From NCBI GenBank assembly GCA_020736575.1, contig JAGPYM010000040.1:1-64000 (forward strand): a stretch of DNA of 64,000 nt, written 5' to 3'. The first letter of the stretch is position 1, and each line of letters opens with the position of its first letter. The stretch comes from Thelonectria olida. Taxonomy: Eukaryota > Ascomycota > Sordariomycetes > Hypocreales > Nectriaceae. Of the stretch, positions 51,100 through 63,848 are shown one piece after another. Below the pieces are notes generated by a model that made no database searches, had not been told where the DNA came from, and saw only the letters and a program-made list of their open reading frames with translations. The position numbers and the translations under genes are program-made.

Positions 51100-52636
51100 T
51101 TAAACTTTGGATACTTCTTCCAAATATTTGTTCTTTGGGGGATGGCGGTTTCGGCTCGGACGGTGGGAGGATTCCGATACAGCAGCTGTGATCGTGTCAA
51201 GCACGGGTGTAGGTGCGGGCGGATAAGTTGCTGGTGCCAGGGTTCTCGTGAAGGACGAAGTGGGGGCCCGATTCCCGCCACGGCTTGGTTCGGGCTCGTC
51301 AACAGTTTCCTGCGAGCTCGAGCTGCCGGCAGAAGGATGTGTCCCCGAGGAAGGGATAGTGATCGGGGACATCGGCGGCAGGCGCGGTCTCTTTGCAGGC
51401 GGTGTATAATCGACGTCTGAAGCTGATCGCTTCGGTGTCGGCGAGGTGGAGGGGTAGTGGTACTGTGTAGATGGTGTAGAGATGACTGATGGCATCGATT
51501 CGCGCGGGGTCGAAGCTTTAGTCGGCGGAGCAGCAGGTCTGCGCACGGTGAATTTGGCCTTGATCTCCTCGAACGGTGTATGGTCAGAAGATGATGAACG
51601 GATCGCTGATGTCGCAGCACCTGGCGGCGGCGTTGGTGAGCCAGGCCCGGATACTCCCTTTTCGAGAAAGGTCCAGGAGTCCGGAACGACGATGAAGATG
51701 TAGTCCTGCTCGAGGGCCGGCGGCTGCACCATGAGATGGTGGCCAAGCAGGCCGGCCACCTTGCCGGTGCAGGTCAGCAAAACATTGCTCTGAAACTGGG
51801 TGTCTCGCCTCTCGGCCATCTTCTTGCAAAGCGACGCCCACGGATTCGCGCGGATGGGGAAGATGACAAAGACCTGGAAGGGATGGAAACCTCTATACGG
51901 CGTCTTGTCAGGATTTCCAGGGGTGAGGAAAGTGGTCAGCTGGACGAAGCCGCAGCACTTGAGCTGGACATCGTCCAGGGCGGGCACAGATTCCTTGCGT
52001 AGGAGGGCGGGGCCTGGACCTACGATAGGGCCGGTGAAACTGACAATTGGGGATGAAAGAGGAAACTGATCGGTCGCAGATAGACTCCGAGGCAATATTC
52101 TAGGGGTAAAGAGGTTAGCGAAAATCAGCAGGGCGATGTAAAGCGGACGGGACGAATTCAACATACGGCTGATAGCCCTGGTCGCGCACGATAAGAGCCG
52201 GGATGGTGTATGCAAGGAGGCCGCTATCTACAGACTCCTCCAGGCCATCTTGACGTTCGACTTCCCAGGTCAGCGCAAATGGGTGGACACGACCAGCCAT
52301 GAAAAACCACTGGTCGAACCAGTCCTCAGGAACAATCTGTTGATTGTATAGGGGCAAGTTGAGGCTGAAGAAGATGGAGGGACACGGATCGGCAGGATCG
52401 GTACGCAAGGGTGAGTAATCAGGAGCCGTAAGCCATGGAGGGGCCGGGAGGATGACCCTCGCGATGGTCTCTGCATTCAGGCCCTTGACGCGATGCTGGT
52501 CTGAAGAGGCAAATCTCGCAGGACAGCCGGGTTGGACGAAGAACATCATGGACATATCGCCGCCGGCGCTCCTCTGGCTTGCCAGCGGCTTGCGAGCATG
52601 CGGCGGTCTATCGGTCGAGGTAATGGACGCAGACAT
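51100..52636 (-). CDS. Helitron partner gene: unrecognised nuclear-type protein, two exons (about 489 aa)
   Basis: Exons 52167-52636 (or further upstream) and 51100-52099, joined over intron 52100-52166 (GTATGT...TAG); the joined frame is 490 codons including stop. The first in-frame ATG is at 52636; the frame is open to 52723 without ATG, so a further 5' exon is possible. Conserved-looking parts: MSMMFFVQPG, FFSLNLPLYN, FFMAGRVHPFAL, PIVSFTGPIVGPGP, NPWASLCKKMAER and DYIFIVVPDSWTF. The last 150 residues are Ser/Pro/Thr-rich with two basic clusters (TPKRSAS, PPAKRPR), a likely bipartite nuclear signal. Family not recognised; an OB-fold, single-strand-binding role would fit a Helitron but is speculation. 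A decayed homologue lies at 61668-63180, again beside RepHel. Confidence 0.72.
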
Positions 52637-53699
52637 TACAGATACTGGCTGGTTGCTCACGAGTCTACCTTTCCCGGCTGTCCAGGCATTGACATACGTG
52701 GGTTGGAATGTCGACAAGTGCAAGGAGAAGAGAGTCGGTGTAAGTCAAAGTTCAGGGGAAAGGAAGACAGGAGAAGACGGAGATGACTGACAATGTCGGC
52801 ACAGCGGGCAGGAGTTGAAGCAAAGTCAAGTTACAGTCGGTCGTCGAGGAGAAGGGTAAAAAGAGTGGAAAATTTCATCTAGAGAGCTAGAGGGAAACCA
52901 AAATCTACACGGCGAAGACAAAAGAAAGTTCACCTGTTACAATTTCGGATGGATCTGGATCATCGGGATAAATGCTCTTGATTTTTCTATCTGGTGAGTG
53001 AAGAAGGGTCGGTTTCTTATACCTAAGGTGAATTGGACCTCCGGGGCCGTTATGTTGAAGAACTTGCTTTTTGGGAGACATAGATGACACCAACCTCTAA
53101 CTGGAAGTCCGGACTTCTGGATTGCCGGTCTGAACAGCCTGTGTGAACAGCTGGAAAACCTTCCTTCCGGTTTGATCAAGTGTATGACCTTTTAGTCTGT
53201 TGGATGTGACATCACCTAGGCGAGGCTGGCGGTGAGTTTTTGTCTCTGATGGACATTCGCTATTGGATACGAGCTTGGTGCTCGGTCGCGGGTGCAGCTT
53301 CAACGGCAACACAAACTGTCCCGAGAGTAGTCTGGAAACGCTTAAGGACAGTGAGTAGCTGGCGGATATATCCCCACATGAATAGGTGCAGATAGATAGA
53401 TAGAATCCTGGAGAGAGGAGTAGATGGAAGAAGGCGGAGTCTAGAAGATGGATGCGACTGTGTGTCTCAGGGTCAGAAGGTGGGCGGGTCAAGCATGGTC
53501 AAACATAGGAGTGAGAAGAAATGCAGGTCTGAATGCTGATGGAGGAGGATAGAGTAAAACACAGCGCACATATTCGTAGCTGGACAATAGGACACAAGCA
53601 GAGAGCATCAGATTCAGGCAATTGTGAGGTCACAGCAGATAAGGGGTTCCTTCTCGCCTCGCTGAAAGGATTGCAATTGGAAGAGCAGGGAACGCAATG
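52637..53699. promoter_or_regulatory. Divergent intergenic region of the Helitron
   Basis: About 1.06 kb between the partner gene and RepHel start codons. Parts recur upstream of the second RepHel copy. One is a 140-base module at 53205-53345 (GGCGGTGAGTTTTTGTCTCTGATGG...), present twice there. Another is the stretch around 53505-53700. This supports a shared bidirectional promoter, by inference. Confidence 0.5.
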
Positions 53700-56600
53700 A
53701 TGGAACATGATGCAGACCGAGAGACCGGGTTTCTCACACCTGCAGAGCCCCATGGGGCCAAAGTCCGCAGCTCGGATGATGACGCAGACCAGAGGCATCG
53801 TATCGGATCAGGCGGTGCGGCCGAGGATGATGAGAGGCAACAGGAGCCTCACACAGCAGTGGCTATCCCAGCCCCGACATTTCGGCCCATTTTGCCAAAG
53901 GAAGCGCGGAGGATAGGTGAAGATGAAGGAGGAGCAGCAGCAGCAGGATTGAGTAATCGCCGCGAGGAGTGGTCCAACGGACACAAACGGCAGGTCATGC
54001 CCGGTCTCGTCCGTCGCACCAGGATCAGGCGAGGTCGTTCAACAGTGAGGACTGATGGAGGACGTGATGGAGGACGTGATGGCGGCGTCGATGTGAACAG
54101 GGCTCTGTTACGGCCAGTCCAGCCGAAGGGGTCCACAGGAATCTCCGAAACTGGTGAGCGACTTTACCCAAGCCCCGGACCAACTCAACAAACCCAAGAG
54201 GGCGAGGCACCTACGGAGCATCGCGGTGGTGGCACGCAGAAGGGGCACGAACCGGCGGACGAGGGGGGAATCCATCCCAAGCGACGCCCCGGAAGGCCAA
54301 GGACCCGAAACCAGGCCTCCATCGCCGGAGGAGTCGCCCTGCGAGCCATACGACCCAGGGAGGTACAGCACGAGCAAGAGGAGGCGCATACGGAGGAGAC
54401 ATTGCGTCCAGGAGGTGGCCGCGGGGGGTTCGGCCCCGGGAGAGCGGGCCTGCGTCGCGGACCGGCCGATACTCCCCCAGCGCCGTTCGGGTCTAGGCGG
54501 CGCGGATCCAGAAGGGCAGAGAGCGCACGGCGACCTGCGCGGCCGGGAGGAGCGCAAGAACAGCAGGCATGGAGACACATCGCCCCGGCGACGTCACCGA
54601 TGGTACGGGAGATCCTGGCAGAGTCAGTACCCGTTCCAGAGCTAGAGACAACATCGACCTCGAATGCGTCCCGGCGAAGGAGGAGGACGAACCAAATAGC
54701 CAGAGAAGGGCCGCCAGTGAAACGGATTCGCTCGGACGCCCGCAAGGAAAGAACGGAAGAGGAGAGGAGAGAGGATCTCACCAGCGTCTTGCGCTCCCTA
54801 GATGAAGAATTCGCCGAGAAGGAACGGCTGTCCCACAACAGGGAATGGTGTACGCCCGTCCCGCACGAGAGGAAGGTGTCGACAGTGCAGGCATTCTATA
54901 AAGCTTTTCACAACACCGAGACCTTGCCCGTGTGGACGTGCATGGTGTGCTATCGGAAGTGCGGGAAAGGAGAGTTGGAAGGTGTAAAATGGGATCAGTG
55001 GCTGTCCAGGTCCATGGATAATAGCGGCGATCCCTCCTCACCCTTTTCCTGTCGCAAATGCTTCCCCGTCGGCCGCGATGTTCTCGCCTGCCCGGAATGC
55101 GCACGCTGCCTGATGAGAGGTTATCTGTCAGCCGCCGCCCGGCTGCACGTTCGCCTGGGGTGTGAGCACATGTTCCCAGAGGAACTGAAAGGTCTGACCC
55201 CGGTAGAGGAGAAACTCATCAGCCTAAACTCGTGCTACGGATTCATCACAAAGTACAGCGTCGTGGATGGGCAACGTCAGGGTGTCACATACCCAAAACA
55301 CGTCAAGGGACACATCACGGTGTTCCCGAATAATGTCCAGGAGCTGGTCACCAAAGTTCTGCCTCATCCCCTCGTCAAGGTCATGGACGAGATACATGTG
55401 TCGTGGCATGGTGCGCGGAAGCCGGGACCGAGCGATCTGTCAAGACTTCTGTCCGTACGGCGCCGGGTTGTCGAGAGGGCGCTGCGTTGGCTGCAGAGGA
55501 ATAACCCTCACTACCGGGATGTTGAGATCGACGAGGCAGAGATGGACAGCTGGGGAGCTCCGACTCACGATGTGCCGTCGCAGATCCTTCAGCGTATGGA
55601 GCGCAACGAACCGTCTGCCTGGGAAAAGGTGCGCACGGCGCAGATCGTACCGCCTGCCGAGCGGGGGATAGACGATGAGGATGCTGTGGACATCGACGAA
55701 GTCATAGCCATGCTCAGGTGTGAACAGCAAGGAGAGGCCGAATGCCACCATCAGGAAGCAAGCCGGGGCAACGAAGCGCTGTCCAGCGGCGGAGGCAGCG
55801 ACGGAGCGAATGGAGACCGCCAGGGCGCTCAGCTCGAAAGCCCGGAGGCGGCTATCCATGAGGTCAGTTCATCCGGAATGTTTGCGCTTGACGCCCTGCC
55901 GGATGTTACAGACGCAGACAGGCTACAATTTGCCTGGGAAGCTGTGGGGGAGGACGGAGAACAAGAAGCAGGGCAAATTCTCGGGCAGCAGAGGACAACA
56001 GGGGGATGGGCAGGGTCAGCATCTGTACGGCAAGGCCTCGGCATGGAGCCATACATTTCTGTGTCCCGGGGCGAAGACTTCGCCGACTCGTCCGACCCCT
56101 TGTTCTTCGCAAAGACATTCCCAAGCCTGTTGCCGTTTGGCACAGGCGGTCCTCAGCTGGCAGAGGAAAGCATCGTCATCGCCGGCGGCAAGGGAGATGC
56201 GCGCATTGACGAAGGCGCTGGGGCATCTGCGAGGAATCTCCTGGCATCGCGGAACATGAGCCTCACGGCATGGGCTGAGGCGGTACTGAGACGCCACGGC
56301 GGCCGCTTCGCAACCCACCACGTCTTCGCCTTCCTCGTCTTCAACCTGGGCGTGAGGTCGAGGAATCGCCGAGTGAGCATGCTGAGCGTGTCAAGGAAGG
56401 AATTTCCGGCAGTGGAACGCATCATACGATCCCTGAGCAGGGAGAGGCTGGACTTGGCTCAGCGGGAGCTTGAACTCTCGGGCCAGACCGCGGACGAGGG
56501 CATCAAGGAGCTGCTCAGAAGCATTTCCCTGTACGGATTCCGGCAACCGATGTCGAGGGAGCATCGCCTCAGCCTGCGGCGCAAGATCAAGTCCCTCATC

Positions 56601-59600
56601 ATCCGGTACGGCATTCCCGCCATCTGGTTCACGCTCAACCCGAACGACATCACCAGCCCCGTCAAGCTGCGGCTGGCCGCATACCGCACCCACGATCCAG
56701 AAGGGGCCGAGGCGTTCTTGAGGAGCCTGGATATGGCTTAAAAGCGGGCGCGACTGGCCATCTCCGACCCGGTGAGCTCGGCCATCTTCTTCCACAGAGA
56801 AATCTCACTATTCCTTGAGCACTACGCCAAAGTAGGAGAGGAGTCGGTCTTCGGCCGCATCAGCCAGTATTTCGGGGCCGTCGAGACCAACGAGCGTGGG
56901 GCGCTCCACGTCCACGGACTGCTTTGGCTGCAAGGAAACATGCATTTAAGTTCGGTTTTGACCGACGCGCAAGGTGAGGAGGGAGCCTCGTATCGTGACC
57001 GCATCGTCGAGTATGTCGACAGCGTCTTCTCTGAGGTACGTCGTCGTTATCAGACACGGCTCCTAAGCTAACGGTTCCGCAATACGAACATGCAGGATCT
57101 TTATCAGGAGGCTTTCTATGCCGTTCGGGCGGAGAGATCGGTAACGTCGGACATATCACGACTGGTGCAGGATAGTCAACAATTCGCTGCGTCCTTTGAC
57201 GAGGAGGCCAACTTCTGCGCCGGGGCAACGCAGATCCACACGCACAGCCCGACGTGCGTGAAGTACTCGCTGGGAAGGCGCGGGGGAAAAGCAGGAGACC
57301 TGTGCCGCTTCAAGGCTCCGTGGAAGTTGGTCGAGAAGACGGCATTCGACCCGGACGGAGTGTTGCGGATCCGACGCACGCACAACATGGTGAACAGGTG
57401 GAACAAAGCGATTGCCATAGGGCTACGGCACAACCACGATATCTCGTTCATCGCAACGCAGTGCAAGACCATGGCGCTCGTCTACTACTTGACGAATTAC
57501 GCGACCAAGGTGGAAGACCCGGTGTGGAAGCGCGTAGCCGCCGCAACCGAGATGCTGCATGCGTTGGACGGCGAACACGGGCAAGACCATGCGGCGGATT
57601 CGGGGAACGTGACTGGTGGGAGCGAGGGCAGGCAGAATAAGATAAGACAGTTCCTGATGAAGGTGGCCAACCGGGTTTTCACAGAGCGGCCCCTGTCGCA
57701 GGTCGAGGTCGCCGCGCATCTGCTTGGATACCAAACCGAGTTCTCCGGCAACGCCGCATGGACGTTCGCCAACGCGTCTGTGCTATACTGGCACGTTTTC
57801 CGACGATGGCAGCACCTGTGCCGCGCGAGTGGTGAGGAGGCCATGGACGGCGAGCTAACGAACGACGCCGTGCTCGTAGAGCAGGCAGGCCAGAGAATAT
57901 CCTACTTTGAGGCATACCCGTATCGCGGGGAGATACTCCGCGACCTGTGCCTGTACGACTACATGTCGCTCGTGACACTGAAGCGCAGGGCCAACGCAGG
58001 AGCATCCGCCGCCGCATGGGGTGAGATACCTTTCCGAGACGGTGCACCTTTCTCGGACAAATGGATACAGGGGCTGCGCCCGCCGGGCAAGCACGCTGTG
58101 GTCTGCCTGGACGGATACCTGAGCATGGACTTCTCTCAGGACGATGATGCTGGGCCATGCCACAGGAGGTTCGTACGGCGTACGCCATTCGAACTCCTCC
58201 CCTTCGGCTGACTTTTCTGTTCTAGGGCCGCTGTGCAGCACTTGGGTCTGTTCGTGCCGTGGGAGTGCTTCCTATCCGAGTCATCGGGCGACATCGACGA
58301 CATATGGGCGAGGCAGAAAGCAGTGCTGAGCCGGAGGCTCCTGTTCATACTCGACAACATCCAACTGCTCAGGCGGTCAGCGGAAGATGCAAAGCGCGAT
58401 GCCAAACAGTGGGCTGCGAGCTCCGGAGATGACGAACGCACGATCGGTGTTATGGAGCCGGGAGATGGTGGTGGTGGCAGCGTGAGTGACAGAGACGAAG
58501 AGATGCAAGCCGCGTACCGTTGCGATAACATCGGGGACGCCATGCGATTGATCGACGTCCTGAGGAGCGCCGGCGGAGCAAATCGGATCACGGCCGGCTC
58601 GAATGAGCTCTCGGCGATGACACAACAGCTCTGCCGGTTCCAGTACGCCGCCTTGGGTTCAACGACCGAGCTGCGTGCACGGATAGCACCCGAGCGGGGA
58701 GCAAGAACAGTGGCTCTGCCGGGAGGTCCGTTCACCGGATTCGAAGTTCCAGCACAGAGACTGCTGAAGTCTATCAAGTCACAACAGACAAGCGCTTCGA
58801 GAGAGACGGAGAGGATGATCCAGGGCATCCAGGGTCTGACCGGCAGAAACGCGACCGGCCGCGACGCAACCGTGGACGCCGTGCTGAGCGGGTTCGGGGA
58901 GCAAGACGTCCAGCTGACCGCTGCAGATGCCGAAGAGAGCATGCTGGATATCGGCCCAACGGTTGGCGTCCGGTTCGGACCATCGACGTCTTTCCTGGCG
59001 GCGGGGAGGCAACTCGCGGAGCGGTTCACGCTCAACAGAAAGCAGTCGGTTGCCTTCTTACTCGTCTGCCGGCAGCTCGACCTCGTACACAGTGACGAGA
59101 GTACGCACGGCCAACCTGCTCCCCAGCTGTGCCAGTTCATCGGCGGCGAAGGCGGGACAGGGAAGTCGCGGGTCATCGAGGCGCTCGTCGAGCTCTTTGC
59201 TGATAAGGGGATCCCAAATCGCCTACTGGTCACGGCGACCTCGGGGACCGCGGCGGCTCGCATCAACGGCATCACGATCCACTCGGCCTGCAACTTCTCC
59301 AAGGACGCATCGCACATGAGCGCCGGCCGAGACAAGGGTGTCGACGGGATCGGGCCCCCCAACTCATCCGGTCGCTACGTCAACGGCCCAGCACGAAGGG
59401 ATTGGCAGGAAAAGCATCTGCTGATCGTCGACGAGGTCAGCATGCTCGGCGCGCGGACGTTGTACATGGTGAACGAGCAGCTGTGCAGGCTTCGAGGGTC
59501 CCCAGAGGACTTTGGAGGTATCCCCATAGTCCTCTTCTGCGGCGATTTTCACCAGTTCCGTCCCGTGCAGGAGAGGTCGATCCTGCTCCCTAGCTCGGCC

Positions 59601-60671
59601 ATCTCGTGGTTGGAGCAGAATTCGTTCAAGGTGGAGCAGAGGCACCAGCATGACAAAGCACATTCCCTGTGGAGGAAGTTCACCACCGTCGTCATGCTGG
59701 ACGAGCAGGTCCGCGCCGCCGGCGACCCGGAACTACGGAGGCTGCTGACGCGGATCCGGCTCGGAATCCAGGACCGGTCGGATGTTGACCTTCTCAACGC
59801 CCGCTGCTACCAGGAAGACAGGCGGATCCCGTGGGAGACGGGCATCACGGTGGTGACGCCGCTCAACAGGAACCGGTGGAACCTGAACATGGAAGCAACT
59901 CTGGCCTTCCAGCAGCAACATAAAGCAACACTGCGCATCTTCATATCCGACCACAAGTGGAAGGACGGCCAGCCGACGGAGGAGGAAGCCCTTATGATCC
60001 TCAATCACGGTGACGACAGCGCCATCCCGGTGCCGGCCATCTTCATGTTCCTGCCGGGCATGCCTGTCGTTGTCAACAATAACACGCACCAGGGCCTGAA
60101 GCTTGTCAATGGGGCCAGCTACACGGCCCTGGACGTCATCGTAGACAAGGCATTTCCGGGCTACCAGGTCTCGGCCGATACCATACTCCATTTCGGCCCT
60201 CCGGCAGGAATCCTGCTGGCGGCGGAGACGACTCGGGATTTCCACTTCGTTGGCATGCCGCCCGGGACTATCCTGCTGACGCCGATGAGCACCAAGGTAG
60301 AATGCCAAAGAAAGCGACCGTGGCAGCAGCACGACGTCACGCGGAAGGGCTTGCCGTGCACGCCGGCTTTCGCATGCACCGACTACAAGGTCCAAGGGAG
60401 AACATTGAGCCGGGTGGCGCTAGAACTGCGCGGGACCAGGACGACGAACATTGATGGTGAGATGGTGCCCAGCCAGTGCGACCCGTACAGCCTATACGTT
60501 CAGCTGTCGCGCTGTCCATCGCTCGATGGGATAATGCTAGTGTCGAAATTGCGCGAGAGAGATCTGGTCGGAAATAGGATCCCCAGTGACATGGCAGCTG
60601 CAGAGGCCAGACTGGAAATGCTCAGTGAGGAGACTGTTGGAAAGGCTCTCAGCTGGCTGGATGGGCCATGA
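53700..60671 (+). pseudogene. Helitron RepHel (rolling-circle Rep plus Pif1-like helicase), three exons, one nonsense codon
   Basis: Rolling-circle transposase. Exons 53700-57035, 57096-58168 and 58226-60671; introns 57036-57095 (GTACGT...CAG) and 58169-58225 (GTTCGT...TAG), all in one frame. The ATG at 53700 is conserved in the second copy. Domains: basic, disordered N-terminus; DUF6570-like region with CXXC pairs and YGFITKY, YPKHVKGHITVFPNN; Helitron-like N-domain (FNLGVRSRNRR, WFTLNPNDI); HUH nuclease motif LHVHGLLW (His at 56907-56909 and 56913-56915); Tyr motif YYLTNYATK; and a Pif1-type helicase with GGEGGTGKS (about 59141-59167), DEVSMLGA, GDFHQF and a final YVQLSRC. A single TAA at 56739-56741, just before the HUH motif, would truncate the protein unless read through; CAA to TAA is the simplest origin. 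Everything else is intact. Confidence 0.88.
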
Positions 60672-60992
60672 CGTATTTGACGGAAACAACTGAAGTGAGC
60701 TAGTAAGAGAAAATACCACTTAAAAAAGAGCAACATAGAATGATGGGACGAAATAGATAACGTGTTCGGTTCCGGTATCTCACAAAGCGGCTACGTGTAG
60801 AGCACGGAGTAATTACGTAGGAAGAATAAAGCAAGGAGTATCGTGCAAGGAACTACAGACATAGAAAGATTGTAAAGTGTTGTGGAGACACGAGAGGGGT
60901 CTTAACCAATAAAATTAGAGGATAAGAAGACGTGAAAAGAAGTGGAACTTTCTGCCAATTTCTGCCAATCAGAGAGCAAGGAAGAGCCGAGA
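60672..60992. other. Helitron 3' untranslated region
   Basis: No gene. AT-rich sequence between the RepHel stop and the terminal hairpin segment; includes a TCTGCCAATT/TCTGCCAATC direct repeat near 60950-60970. Confidence 0.5.
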
Positions 60993-61044
60993 ACAGGAGA
61001 GGCAAACCGCTGGCGGTTTGCGCAAAGGAGCCTTGAGGAACGAA
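60993..61044 (+). repeat. Helitron 3'-terminal segment with hairpin
   Basis: Second copy of the 52-base segment; stem GCAAACCG/CGGTTTGC at 61002-61021 with loop CTGG. The stem is unchanged but the loop differs from the copy at 50776, as expected for a selected structure. Confidence 0.7.
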
Positions 61045-61179
61045 GCTGGCAATAACCGATTTGGCGTTTACATTATCGACTTCGATCACAGCCTCTAAAT
61101 TCGAATTTTAGGTGTTGTGAAATATGTTGCAGTAGCGTCGTACTAGGAGGCGTCTTGTTACTAACTAGGAAGTGATGTG

Positions 61180-61600
61180 CCTTGGGGTTATACCCTAGAT
61201 GTCTCACATTTGTAAGTTTCAATAGCTGAGAGGGGTGGCTGAAGGGTCGAGGAGGTATTTTATTGTGAGATAGCCCAAGCGCTACCGAAATAATTATATG
61301 AATATATGAAGTATGGAAGCTATAACTGCAAGGCAAGCCTGATATCATCCTGTCTCTAGAACATCGCCGCGTAGGGCGTCCATATCACTTACCTAAATTA
61401 TCACTCGATTTATTATGGCTACCCAGTCAGTTTGTTTCGAGCTCTATGGCAGTGAGACGAAGATGTGGCTTAGGGGAATACCCTATAACCCTAGAATGTC
61501 TTACGTTTGAAGTTTTGATAGCCGAGAGAGGGTAAATGAGGGCGATGAGATATCTTATTGTGAGAGATAGGCCCAAGCGCTAGCAAAATATTTATACAAA
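61180..61600. repeat. Two diverged direct repeats about 290 bases apart
   Basis: 61180-61305 and 61468-61600 share GGGG-TATACCCTA, TAGATGTCT/TAGAATGTCT, TATTGTGAGA and GCCCAAGCGCTA. They lie in the AT-rich gene-free DNA between the first Helitron end and the second partner gene, probably near the 5' end of the second unit. Confidence 0.7.
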
Positions 61601-61667
61601 TAATTTATTATATATTATATTCATGCGCAGGCTGTGCGTAATATATCTCAAGGAACCCGTCTCGACC

Positions 61668-63180
61668 CTACTTGGCCTTTCGTTTTAGGGACTTGGCGCG
61701 GGGATCTGGAGGTGGTTGCTCCGCTGGTATGGCCGCCGAAGGAGAAGCAGTTACCGCATCCCGACTCGCTCTATCATAGAAAGTCCAAGTGTCCGGTACG
61801 ACGATAAAGACGAGATCACGCTGTAATTCTGGTGGATGGACCATGGCGCGATGATCGAGGAAGCCTGCTATCTTGCCTGTATACGTGAATAGTGCATGTC
61901 TCCGAAACTGGGTTTCATTTCTCTCCACTATCTTCTTGCAGAGGGATGTCCACGGATTTACATGGATGGGGAAGACGACAAACACTTAGAACAGATGGAA
62001 TCCTCTAAAGGGAGTTTTATTGGGATTTCTGGGAATAAGGGAGGTCGATAGCTGCACAAAACCACAACACTCGCGCTATTAGTCTCCGAGCCCCGACAGA
62101 TGATCGTCTCGAAGTAGCATACGGCCTGAGCCAACAATAGGCCCAGAAAAGCTGACTATAGGGGATATGGAAGGGAATGTCCCTTCCCCAGAAAGAAATC
62201 GCGCGCCAATCCTGCTGTATGAGTTAGGGCTACTCCCACCTAGTCATAGGGCACACTTAGACAGACGCTTGGTAGCTAAGGTCGCAGACTATAACAGCAG
62301 GAATACAGTATTCCTGAGGGCCATTAGTAGGCCCCAGGAAACTATCTAGCTCGACCTCCCAAAAGCATAAGGATGGACACGGCCATGCATGAAAAACCAC
62401 ATGCCCTCACACTCGAATGCAATAATCGCCTTATTATAGAGCGACATGTTGAGGCTGAAGAAGCCTTGACCGAAGCTGTCGTCCTCCTCGGCATGCATGA
62501 GAGATCGATATTCCAGGGTGTCCGTCATCCAAGCTGGCTTCGGGAACATGATCCTCGCAAAGTCCTGTACATCAAGGCCTTGATCAGGTGCTGGTCCGGA
62601 TGCGAAAACTTGAAGGGCAAGGCGGGAGTGACGAAAAACATCATCGACATATCGCTGCCAATATTTCTCTGGTATTCGAGCGGCCTGTGGCGAGGGGCGT
62701 CAACTTTAACGTGGTCGCAGGCGGTTATAAGAGAAGATATATTGCTGCCATTAAATAGAAGCGCGGAACGCATTCCAAAGCGTACGAAGTACGAAGCTGC
62801 TACAAAAAGCATAAGGGCCCTAATTTTATTCCTGCGCTCCGAGAGGTCCAAGGCGGAAAAAAAAATAATCCCGTCACACGAGGGAGGGAGGGAGGAGGAG
62901 GATAAAATTGAAGTTCGCCTAGGCGAACCAGGCGGTGAGTTTTTATGTCTCTGATGAGCAGTGGCTATTAGATATAGGGCTTGGAGCTTGGTGCTCGGAC
63001 GTGGGGATGCAAGCTTGTGACGGCAGCACAAACTAACCTAACAGGAGCCTGGAAATGCTTCCGGAAGGTGAATAAGTATATAGGGACTAGCTTATTATAG
63101 ACGTGCCTTTTTTGTCAGGTCTCCTTTCCCAGGTCTTAAGAGAAGTGGGCTTAAATGCCAAGAGGTGCAAGTGGAAGAAG
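61668..63180 (-). pseudogene. Decayed copy of the Helitron partner gene
   Basis: Fragments in three frames match 51100-52723: 62520-62640 (SDMSMMFFVTP), 62346-62549 (FFSLNMSLYNK, MHGRVHPYAFG) and 61668-61985 (NPWTSLCKKIVER, VFIVVPDTWTF). The Ser/Pro-rich nuclear-signal tail is replaced by a short KSLKRKAK end. An extra stretch at about 62760-63100 separates the first-exon equivalents. Frameshifts and stops make it non-functional. Confidence 0.75.
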
Positions 63181-63545
63181 AGAGTTAATAAAGCCAGAAG
63201 TTAATAAGAAAGTAGTAAAAGGGGATGACAGAGGATAGGAACGATAGGCAAGGCCGGTATAATAGGTAAGGATTTTATGTAAAGGCAAGTTGCGGTCAGT
63301 CACCGAGTAGAGAGGTAAAATGGGCGGGAAGGACGTCTATTAAAACAGGATGACCAGAAGGAATTTAAGGGCGTACGAGGAGAATAAAAAGAAAGCTCGC
63401 CCAGGCAAGCCAGGCGGTGAGCCTTTGTCTCTGATAGACACTCACTATTGGGTACAAGATTGGGGCTTAGGCGCATATGTAGCTTCAACGGCAGCACGAG
63501 CTGACCCAAGAGTAGTCCGGAAAGGCTTAAGGACGGTAAGTTAGC
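62905..63545. repeat. Duplicated upstream module in the second Helitron
   Basis: 62905-63070 and 63395-63545 both match the single module at 53205-53345 of the first unit (GGCGGTGAG...TTGTCTCTGAT...GGCAGCACAA/GGCAGCACGA...). The copies are about 480 bases apart in direct orientation. Confidence 0.7.
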
Positions 63546-63848
63546 CAGTGGATATATCCCCATGTGGATAGGTGCAAATGGATCCTAGAGGGAGAAGGAG
63601 ATAGAAAAAGGCGGGATCCAGAAAATACATACAGTAGTATGTCTCAGAAGGTGGGCGGGTCAAGCATGATATAGAAGTGGCAAGAAATCAAGGCCTAAAT
63701 GCTGACGGAGAAGGGCAGAGTAAATGTCAGGCACATATTCGCATATTCGCAGAGAGACAATAGGACACAAGGAAGAGCACTGGGTTCAGTCAACAGTGAA
63801 GCTACGACAGGTAAAGGGGACAGAATTGGAAAAGCAGTGAACGAAACG

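Larger units (their letters stand above)
50819..61044 (+). mobile_element. Helitron with RepHel and a divergent partner gene (complete unit)
   Basis: Approximate unit from the end of the preceding hairpin segment to the end of its own (60993-61044). It contains the partner gene (51100-52636, minus) and RepHel (53700-60671, plus), separated by about 1.06 kb. The same layout starts again at about 61.6 kb. The exact 5' end was not identified and no CTRR terminus was seen after the hairpin. Confidence 0.75.

Noticed and set aside
54100..54840. Several long minus-strand frames opposite RepHel
   Set aside because: GC-rich coding DNA leaves other frames open; Arg/Pro/Ser-rich with no motifs.
61022..61044. 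Canonical Helitron CTRR end after the hairpin
   Set aside because: The sequence after the stem contains CTTG but no CTRR at the usual distance; the end was placed only by loss of similarity between copies.
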